This document shows positions 58,329 to 64,000 of a stretch of 64,000 nucleotides of DNA, piece after piece (within the stretch, counting starts at the first letter, position 1; every line of letters begins with the position of its first letter). Origin of the DNA: Lysinibacillus capsici. GTDB lineage: Bacteria > Bacillota > Bacilli > Bacillales_A > Planococcaceae. The stretch spans positions 186,001 through 250,000 of the forward strand of contig NZ_PXXX01000010.1 in the NCBI RefSeq assembly GCF_003367505.1, in the 5' to 3' direction. Position numbers and translations under genes: made by a program. A model generated the notes under the pieces. It made no database searches and was not told the DNA's origin. It saw only the letters and a program-made list of their open reading frames with translations.

Positions 58329-58982
58329 TCAAAGCTTTTGAATCTGCTCTTTAATATCCACCGTGCATAATCCTCCGTGATAACAAATCACCGATTCAAT
58401 GTCTAGGTCTACATATTTTTTTAAAGATTGTTGAGCAACCTCTAAATCTAAAGTGGTTGGAACATGAATCCCTCCCAATATACCATTTACACTATACATC
58501 GAATCGCCGGCAACAAGCGTTTTACTTTGCTTCAAATATAAACTAATATGGCCAGGCGTATGTCCTGGCGTATGGATAACTCGTATTCCCCCACAATATG
58601 GTAGTTCTTGACCGTCTTTCAAGGTCTCATCCACTTTCCCCTTGGGTGGATTCTCTATGTGCCCGTCTTTCAAAAGCGGTAAATCCCCCTGAATATAAGG
58701 CTTATCTAGTTCGTGCGCATAAATTTTTATATGACTACCGCAATTTTGCAATATTTCAGGAAGACTGCCTATATGATCGATATCCTGATGTGTCAAAATC
58801 ACAACTTTTAATTGGTTGAACGACACGCCTACCTCTTCCATTGCCTTACGTAAATCTTCCATTTGACCTGAACATCCGGTATCAATTAAAACAGCCATCT
58901 CCTGATCCCATAAAAGCGTTGGATGAATGAAGGCTCCGTTAAATTTAAGCTCCAGAATCTCTACTCCCCTAGAAATTTTCAT
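58329..58982 (-). CDS. Metallo-beta-lactamase-fold hydrolase (glyoxalase II-like)
   Basis: 217 residues from the ATG at 58982 (or 58985), with AAGGGGAAG upstream. The zinc signature is THQDIDHIGSLPEIL, giving H-x-D-x-D-H with Gln in place of the second-position residue. Further ligands are His in TPGHTPGHISLY and Asp in LVAGDSMYSV, and the last His in ICYHGGLC. It is most similar to small YqgX/glyoxalase-II-like or quorum-lactonase-like hydrolases. Substrate unassigned. It follows the EamA transporter closely and may share its mRNA. Confidence 0.88.
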   Translation of the reverse strand: MKISRGVEILELKFNGAFIHPTLLWDQEMAVLIDTGCSGQMEDLRKAMEEVGVSFNQLKVVILTHQDIDHIGSLPEILQNCGSHIKIYAHELDKPYIQGDLPLLKDGHIENPPKGKVDETLKDGQELPYCGGIRVIHTPGHTPGHISLYLKQSKTLVAGDSMYSVNGILGGIHVPTTLDLEVAQQSLKKYVDLDIESVICYHGGLCTVDIKEQIQKL

Positions 58983-59011
58983 CATTTCTTCCCCTTTATG
59001 ATTAGATTTTA

Positions 59012-59935
59012 TTATTCTTTTACATCCTGAAGAACGGTCCTCTTCCGCCAAAGCAACTCTCTCAATGTTTCAAAATTGACTAGAATCGTTCCAACAATAA
59101 TCGTCAGAGTACCTATTCCTGTTAACCACGAAATATATTCATGATAGAAGGTAACACCTAATATAACGGCAATTACTGGTGAAATATACAGCCATGTGGA
59201 CGGAAAAACAGGATTTGTTCGTGACACAAGCCAATAATAAATGCTATGACCAATCATTGAACCAAAAATAATTAAATAAAAAAGAGAACCAATTGAAGCT
59301 GGACTTAAAAGATAATGAAGCTGAATGTTCTCAGTAAAAAGTGACAAAATGATTAATAAAATCCCTCCATGCATCATTTGTGCTGCATTTAAAGCAATTG
59401 GAGATGTTGTTCCAAATTTTTGGATGACATGCTTCGTATAAATTGTTCCAGATGCATAGAAAACTTCACCTAAAATAATAGCGAAACAACCAACCATCCA
59501 GAAGGGACTAATCTCAATTGCAAAACTAGGTAAGATTAAGAACGTAACACCAATGACTCCGACAACACAACCAATAAATGATTTTCGGTCTCCTTTTTGC
59601 TTCAATATAAATGTCTGAATAACAATAATCATCATTGGACCTGTAGCAGATAAGACAGCTGCGATTCCAGATGTCACATACTGTTCTGCCCAATATAATG
59701 TGGCAAACGTTCCAAAGGTTAAGGCCACTCCTGTAAAAAACATTTCTTTTCGAAATACTAACCGGATTGTCGTTTTTTCGCGCCAAACCATAAAACTAAA
59801 TAGTAGTAAACCGGCAATGAAAAAACGAAGACCAGCTGATAAAAACGGAGGAACTCCTGCATCAACACCAACTTTAATTGCTAAAAATGTTGTCCCAAAA
59901 ATCAAACACATAAAGAAATAATTAATCATTACCAT
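59012..59935 (-). CDS. EamA/DMT-family transporter divergent from a MocR regulator
   Basis: 307 residues from the ATG at 59935 (GAGGAGG 8 bases upstream); a longer frame runs into the neighbouring operator and is rejected. Ten membrane helices in two EamA repeats (FGTTFLAIKVGVDAGVPPFL, LSATGPMMIIVIQTFILKQK, and GSMIGHSIYYWLVSRTNPVF). It is divergent from a GntR/aminotransferase regulator with tandem direct repeats in the spacer, which is the usual sign that the regulator controls it. MocR partners often handle amino acids, GABA, taurine or vitamin B6; one of these is the likely solute. Confidence 0.88.
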   Translation of the reverse strand: MVMINYFFMCLIFGTTFLAIKVGVDAGVPPFLSAGLRFFIAGLLLFSFMVWREKTTIRLVFRKEMFFTGVALTFGTFATLYWAEQYVTSGIAAVLSATGPMMIIVIQTFILKQKGDRKSFIGCVVGVIGVTFLILPSFAIEISPFWMVGCFAIILGEVFYASGTIYTKHVIQKFGTTSPIALNAAQMMHGGILLIILSLFTENIQLHYLLSPASIGSLFYLIIFGSMIGHSIYYWLVSRTNPVFPSTWLYISPVIAVILGVTFYHEYISWLTGIGTLTIIVGTILVNFETLRELLWRKRTVLQDVKE

Positions 59936-59971
59936 ATCAAACTCCTCCTCTTTTTCTATCATAAAAGAAGT

Positions 59972-60004
59972 AGGATAGAACAGATTAAAAAGGATAGAAC
60001 AGAT
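59972..60004. promoter_or_regulatory. Direct-repeat operator for the MocR regulator
   Basis: AGGATAGAACAGAT occurs at 59972-59985 and again at 59991-60004, 19 bases apart in the same direction. MocR proteins (GabR, PdxR, TauR) bind direct repeats. The pair lies between the two divergent start codons. Confidence 0.7.
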
Positions 60005-60048
60005 CAATTTGGTTCGTGGTACAATCGGTTTGAATAGGAGGAATCGAT

Positions 60049-61467
60049 GTGGGCAAAGCAAATCAAAATGAAGATTATCTTTTTAAGAAAGTCTATGATG
60101 ATGTACTGCACCGAATAGAGCGTAAAGAATGGAAAGAACATGAAAAGCTTCCCTCCGTCCGGCAATTAGCATCTGAAATGAATGTCCATCGGCTAACGGT
60201 ATTAAAAGCTTATCAACTATTAAAACAGCATGACAAAGTTTATGTAAAAGATAAATCAGGCTATTTTGTCCAATCAATTGTAACAAAATATATTGAATGT
60301 TTAGATCAAGACAATCCCATTGTTTCAGCATACGTAAAAAAAAATCATTTATCCGAAATCCATCAGCCATCTGTTTCCTATCATTTTTCTCAGGCATTGA
60401 TTGATCCTAATCTTTTGCCTAATCACTATTTTTCAAATTACGTGAAGGAAGTGTTTGACCTATATCCGAAAGTACTGGCAACCTACTCAACGGTGCAGGG
60501 TGATTTAGAGCTACGTGAGACACTGACCCAATATTTTATCAACCACTATAAAACACATTTGAGTGCAGATGAACTGTTAATAACATCTGGCTCACAGCAA
60601 GCCATTCACTTAATTGCTCAAGCTTTTATTAAGCCAAGAGACGTCGTTTTATTTGAACGTCCAAGCTATAGTGCTGCGATTGATATCTTTAAAGCACAAG
60701 GAGCTCAGATTGTTACGGTGGATATCCACCCTGAGGGCTACGATTTAGAACAGGTCGAATACTATATTAAAAAATACAAGCCACGCCTATTTTATCTCAA
60801 CCCTACCTTCCATAATCCAACTGGTTATACGGTTTCTGTTGAGCAGCGCAAAAGATTAGTGGAATTAGCTGAGCACTATCGGTTTCTAATAATAGAAGAC
60901 GATGCCTATCACGACATTTATTTTGACCAAGCCCCACCACCTCCAATTTACACATTTGATAGTGTTGGGACAGTCATTTATATCCGAAGCTTTTGCAAAT
61001 ACATCTCTCCTGGTTTGAGAATTGCAACTGTTATTTGTCCATCATCATTAATGAAATCACTATTAACAGAAAAATCGCTAGCTGATAATGGCTCACCACT
61101 TCTCAATCAAAAAATTTTTCTCCATTACTTCTCCTCACTAAGATTGCAACAACATTTGGAGAAAATCCGGATTGCCCTACAGATTCGAAAGGAAATTATG
61201 GAGGAAGAGCTAGCTGTAACAGGCTGGCGATGGAACAGTCCAAAAGGCGGTCTAAATTTATGGGTACAGCTCCCAGACGATCTTCCAACTGAATTATTAT
61301 TATCTAGAAGCATCGCACAATCGATCTCCTTTGTGCCAGGTCAAGTTTGTGATCCATTAAAACAACTATCCTCCTGGATACGTTTAAGCTATTCCTATGC
61401 AAACGAAAAACAGCTAAGAGAAGGAGTAAAAAAGTTGGTTACAGTGGCGCAATCACTTTCTAAGTGA
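60049..61467 (+). CDS. MocR/PdxR-family regulator (GntR DNA-binding + aminotransferase fold)
   Basis: 472 residues from a GTG with TAGGAGG 8 bases upstream. GntR winged helix at about 10-78 (WKEHEKLPSVRQLASEMNVH, RLTVLKAYQLLK). A PLP-dependent class I aminotransferase fold follows from about 110: ITSGSQQAIHLIAQAFI, NPTFHNPTGYTVS, and the PLP lysine in SFCKYISPGLRIA (Lys near 316). The effector domain binds PLP or a PLP-amino-acid adduct. The divergent EamA transporter and the direct repeats in between indicate its target. Confidence 0.92.
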   Translation: MGKANQNEDYLFKKVYDDVLHRIERKEWKEHEKLPSVRQLASEMNVHRLTVLKAYQLLKQHDKVYVKDKSGYFVQSIVTKYIECLDQDNPIVSAYVKKNHLSEIHQPSVSYHFSQALIDPNLLPNHYFSNYVKEVFDLYPKVLATYSTVQGDLELRETLTQYFINHYKTHLSADELLITSGSQQAIHLIAQAFIKPRDVVLFERPSYSAAIDIFKAQGAQIVTVDIHPEGYDLEQVEYYIKKYKPRLFYLNPTFHNPTGYTVSVEQRKRLVELAEHYRFLIIEDDAYHDIYFDQAPPPPIYTFDSVGTVIYIRSFCKYISPGLRIATVICPSSLMKSLLTEKSLADNGSPLLNQKIFLHYFSSLRLQQHLEKIRIALQIRKEIMEEELAVTGWRWNSPKGGLNLWVQLPDDLPTELLLSRSIAQSISFVPGQVCDPLKQLSSWIRLSYSYANEKQLREGVKKLVTVAQSLSK

Positions 61468-61904
61468 TCGGACTAGCGATTTAATTAAATCTATAAACGG
61501 TGGTATTCACAGCTTTATCAACCATTTCAATTATTTTTTCATCGGTGGCACGAATCGTAATAAGCGGTAGACATAGCAACAACAGGCAGACATATACACC
61601 TAACATATTCAGCTGTCTATTTGAATAATATGAAAAAAAGTTATACACCTAGCTCTTATCTGTTCAAAATAATTACAGCAAATCACAGCAAAAAATTGTT
61701 CTCGGTGTAGAACACAATTTTACCAAGGAATGATAAGAGTGCTTTCAGATTTGAGAAAGCCATATTAACTCTATATTCCAGTAAAAATAACAGCCAAATT
61801 AACTTTATTATTGAAGAGCGAGATTTAGAAAAATTTCTATTCTCATAACCTCCCTGTAGAATGATAGAATGTTTTTATACAGTGATAGAAGGAGGAGAAA
61901 GATA
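61468..61904. other. Intergenic stretch
   Basis: About 435 bases. A minus-strand frame at 61481-61606 (MLGVYVCLLLLCLPLITIRA start, 41 codons) has no ribosome site and is not called. Nothing else beyond promoter-like AT sequence for the YiaA/B-type gene. Confidence 0.35.
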
Positions 61905-62375
61905 TTGTCTAATCAAAATGAGTCTTCATTAGATAAGGAAAAGCAGCCTAATCCGAAAGTTAAAGTAGAAAGAAAAGAGGGGGAACCAACTGCTGCTTTC
62001 AAGGGGGCTTCCTGGGGCGCATTGTTAGTAGGTGTTACGGCATATTTTATAGGCTTGTTTAATGCAACGATGCAACTAAACGAAAAAGGATATTACCTAG
62101 CTGTTTTAATATTTGGACTCTATTCAGCAATATCCTTACAAAAAGCAGTAAGAGATAAAGAAGAGGGAATACCAGTTACTAGTATTTATTATGGTATTAG
62201 CTGGGTTGCACTTATTGTATCTATTTCATTAATGGGCATTGGGTTATATAATGCTGGGAGTATTGTTTTAAGCGAAAAAGGGTTCTATGGTATGTCATTT
62301 GTTCTAAGTTTATTTGCATCCATCACGGTTCAAAAGAATATTAGAGACACACAGAGAGCTAGAGAAAGAGATTAA
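61905..62375 (+). CDS. YiaA/YiaB-family membrane protein
   Basis: 156 residues from a TTG at 61905, with AAGGAGGAG 7 bases upstream; an upstream in-frame ATG has no ribosome site. A charged N-terminal tail (about 1-35) is followed by four membrane helices arranged as two related pairs: [20 protein letters not shown] and [20 protein letters not shown] each open a repeat that ends in EKGYY or EKGFY and a QKAVRD or QKNIRD turn. This is the two-helix YiaAB domain in duplicate. Function unknown. Confidence 0.82.
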   Translation: MSNQNESSLDKEKQPNPKVKVERKEGEPTAAFKGASWGALLVGVTAYFIGLFNATMQLNEKGYYLAVLIFGLYSAISLQKAVRDKEEGIPVTSIYYGISWVALIVSISLMGIGLYNAGSIVLSEKGFYGMSFVLSLFASITVQKNIRDTQRARERD

Positions 62376-62386
62376 GTTACTGAAAG

Positions 62387-62418
62387 AGTCGAGAAGTTCA
62401 TTCTCGATTCCTTTTGTC
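62387..62418 (+). terminator. Intrinsic terminator of YiaA/B-type gene
   Basis: GAGTCGAGAA / TTCTCGATTC hairpin followed by CTTTTGTCATTTTTTC. Confidence 0.75.
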
Positions 62419-62462
62419 ATTTTTTCTTAAGCTCCATACTCCTCCAGACTATAAAAAAAGAA

Positions 62463-62499
62463 AAGAGCATGGCTGTCATCAGCCATACTCCTCTCAATT
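62463..62499 (-). terminator. Terminator of the dehydrogenase gene
   Basis: Minus-strand GTATGGCTGA / CAGCCATGC hairpin followed by TCTTTTCTTTTTTTAT. Confidence 0.75.
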
Positions 62500-63549
62500 T
62501 TATTTTTCTCCGCTTATTTCGACTAAAATTTTAGATTGTGTTTTGTCATTTGTTAACGTTTTGAATCCTTTTTCAACAATCTCATCTAGGTCAATTTGAC
62601 TTGTGATGATCCCTTGTGGATTTAGTTGACCAGCGCTCATTGCATCAATTGTTCTTTGGAAAATTGACGGTGTATAAACAATGGATGATAATACATTAAC
62701 ACCTGTGTTTGTAAGTTGCATTGGATTCCATTCGATTGGTCTTGCAAAAATCGAAACAATCATCATGTTACCACGAGGTTTTGTTACATCAATTGCTTGT
62801 TTAAAGGTAGGAGCAACTCCTGCCACCTCAAAGGATACATCAACCCCATCTGCAACAATCGCACGAACTGCTTGTACAGGATTTTCTTTACCTGAATTAA
62901 TAGCATGGGTTGCACCTAATTCTTTTGCCTTTTCTAATCGATCATCGGATAAATCTAATACGATAACTTTACTAGCACCTGATGCTTTTGCAGCGATTAC
63001 TGTTAATAATCCAATTGGTCCAGCTCCAAATACAGCAACAGAATCACCTAATGTAACCCCAGCATCTTTAACAGCTTGTACAGCAACAGCCATTGGTTCT
63101 ACCAGTGCACCATCTTGTAATGTTAAGTTATCTGCTAAACGATGTATATTCGTTACAGGGACATTAACATATTCCGCAAATCCACCGTTTCCATGTAAAC
63201 CAATAAAGTTAAATCCATCATAACGATCGACTTCTTCATGTTTATTTCTATATGTTAATGTAGGATTGATGACAACTCGGTCCCCAGCCTTAAAGTCAGT
63301 AACCTTAGAGCCAACTTCTTCGATGATACCAGCAAATTCATGTCCCATTGTAAGTGGGGCAACTTCACCTGTTAAATCAGCTTTTTCATTAACTGGTACG
63401 AAAACCGGACCTTCTTCGTATTCATGCAAATCACTTCCACAAATACCAGCCCACGCTACTTTTACTTTCACTTCTTCTTCTCTTAAAGCGCGTAATTCAA
63501 CCTCTTCAACTCTAATATCTTTCACACCATGCCAAACTGCAGCTTTCAT
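62500..63549 (-). CDS. Zinc-dependent 2,3-butanediol/threonine-type alcohol dehydrogenase
   Basis: 349 residues, MDR family. The catalytic zinc site is WAGICGSDLHEY (Cys about 37) and LTMGHEFAGIIEE (His about 70, Glu 71). The four-cysteine structural-zinc loop is absent, as in some BdhA-type enzymes; its place is taken by TYRNKHEEVDRYDGFNFIGL. Rossmann motif VAVFGAGPIGLLTV (about 171-184), and VLDLSDDRLEKAKELGA with an Asp after beta-2, favours NAD(H). Acetoin/2,3-butanediol interconversion is the best guess from overall resemblance. GGGGGTAAC precedes ATG. The helical protein gene ends 20 bases upstream and may be in the same operon. Confidence 0.88.
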   Translation of the reverse strand: MKAAVWHGVKDIRVEEVELRALREEEVKVKVAWAGICGSDLHEYEEGPVFVPVNEKADLTGEVAPLTMGHEFAGIIEEVGSKVTDFKAGDRVVINPTLTYRNKHEEVDRYDGFNFIGLHGNGGFAEYVNVPVTNIHRLADNLTLQDGALVEPMAVAVQAVKDAGVTLGDSVAVFGAGPIGLLTVIAAKASGASKVIVLDLSDDRLEKAKELGATHAINSGKENPVQAVRAIVADGVDVSFEVAGVAPTFKQAIDVTKPRGNMMIVSIFARPIEWNPMQLTNTGVNVLSSIVYTPSIFQRTIDAMSAGQLNPQGIITSQIDLDEIVEKGFKTLTNDKTQSKILVEISGEK

Positions 63550-63568
63550 TTATGTTACCCCCATAAAA

Positions 63569-63985
63569 TTATTTAAATTGGTACCATAAAATAACATCCT
63601 TAATAGCTACTCGTGCATGATCAAAATCCGACACTTCTATACACTTGATAAAAGTATTGATGGACATATGATAGGATTCAACTAGATTCATCTTCCATTT
63701 GGTTTGTGCAGCTACATTTGTAACAAATATTGTTTCTTTAAAGAATCGTAGCATAGCAATATTTCCTGTAACATCAAAAAACAATTGTAACAAGTGGGCA
63801 AACGAAACAACATATTCATAAATATTTTCAGCAGACTTTCTTTGTTTCATAGCTTCAAATCGAAATAATAGTTCATTTTGCAAATCGGCAGTCCATTTAG
63901 ATTCACACTTGGTTAGTGCAATATCCAATAGATGATAAAGCGCTTCCAAATAATCCTTTAATTCCTGATCCGTTATAATCTTCAC
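63569..63985 (-). CDS. Lone all-helical protein, FCD-domain-like
   Basis: 138 residues from a GTG at 63985 with AAGGTG 8 bases upstream. The composition is all-helical. The pattern SFAHLLQLFFDVTGNIAMLR followed by a final ESYHMSINTFIKCIEVSDFD-HARVAIKDVILW recalls the FCD ligand-binding domain of GntR regulators (FH...SGN..L, then H..I..AI...D...A). No DNA-binding domain is attached within the 15 remaining bases or the frame shown. It may be a stand-alone sensor, a regulator whose winged helix is upstream of the window in another frame, or an unrelated helical protein. Confidence 0.6.
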   Translation of the reverse strand: MKIITDQELKDYLEALYHLLDIALTKCESKWTADLQNELLFRFEAMKQRKSAENIYEYVVSFAHLLQLFFDVTGNIAMLRFFKETIFVTNVAAQTKWKMNLVESYHMSINTFIKCIEVSDFDHARVAIKDVILWYQFK

Positions 63986-64000
63986 TCTTACACCTTTATG

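Noticed and set aside
61481-61606. 41-codon minus-strand frame with a hydrophobic N-terminus
   Set aside because: No ribosome site, no recognisable family and no neighbour relation; kept only as a possible relic.
1-64000. Prophage, insertion sequence or integrated element
   Set aside because: No transposase, integrase, phage structural gene or flanking duplication was found; the gene content is ordinary chromosomal.

Overview
The window is a low-GC Bacillota chromosome segment with strong AGGAGG-type ribosome sites and several TTG/GTG starts. It is most consistent with a mesophilic Lysinibacillus (Bacillaceae/Caryophanaceae). The best single clue is the 823-residue S-layer protein at 47106-49577, whose signal peptide and three SLH repeats closely resemble L. 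sphaericus-group S-layer proteins as I recall them. Supporting clues are a flotillin/NfeD pair behind a sigma-W-type promoter, a CamS lipoprotein, a YcgR/YcgQ-type pair, and two GC-richer dispersed repeats of a kind common in Bacillaceae. No rRNA, tRNA, CRISPR array, transposase or prophage was seen.

Layout. 1-4.6 kb: acetyltransferase, flotillin/NfeD membrane-stress operon, two orphan genes. 4.6-7.5 kb: GNAT enzyme overlapping an ABC-F ATPase whose leader carries a 46-codon small ORF and an intrinsic terminator, the architecture of antibiotic-inducible attenuation. 7.5-15.4 kb: AbrB-type membrane protein, LytTR/DUF3021/ABC exporter operon, DUF2087 regulator with GIY-YIG protein, MmcQ, YitT and M48 protease. 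15.5-24.3 kb: a tightly overlapping reverse operon (ABC importer, metallo-beta-lactamase-fold enzyme, exported CYTH-like protein), a divergent LysR regulator, and an ascorbate-type PTS. 24.4-27.2 kb: a BMP-family lipoprotein translationally coupled to a chemoreceptor, behind a sigma-D-type promoter.

27.2-35 kb: SDR with divergent AraC regulator, a permease pair with a Zur-like site, an LLM monooxygenase with a Fur-like site, CamS, and small exported or VOC proteins. 35.4-38.3 kb: VanR/VanS-like two-component system followed by a serine D,D-carboxypeptidase, with no ligase genes in view. 38.5-46.4 kb: PNPOx-fold protein, DUF817, amino-acid permease with arginase, TetR/AcuI-type reductase divergon, acyltransferase. 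46.4-50.3 kb: repeats and the S-layer gene. 50.3-64 kb: TetR/SDR divergon with duplicated operators, cupin, Fur-linked siderophore-binding lipoprotein with AraC regulator, flavin reductase next to a truncated TetR-like gene, hydrolases, two EamA transporters (one divergent from a MocR regulator with direct-repeat operators), a YiaA/B-type protein, butanediol-type dehydrogenase and a lone helical protein.

The leading candidate for an undescribed system is the 15.6-21.1 kb transport/MBL/CYTH operon. The attenuated ABC-F leader and the sigma-D lipoprotein-chemoreceptor pair follow. All identifications come from reading motifs and remembered family features; no database search was run.
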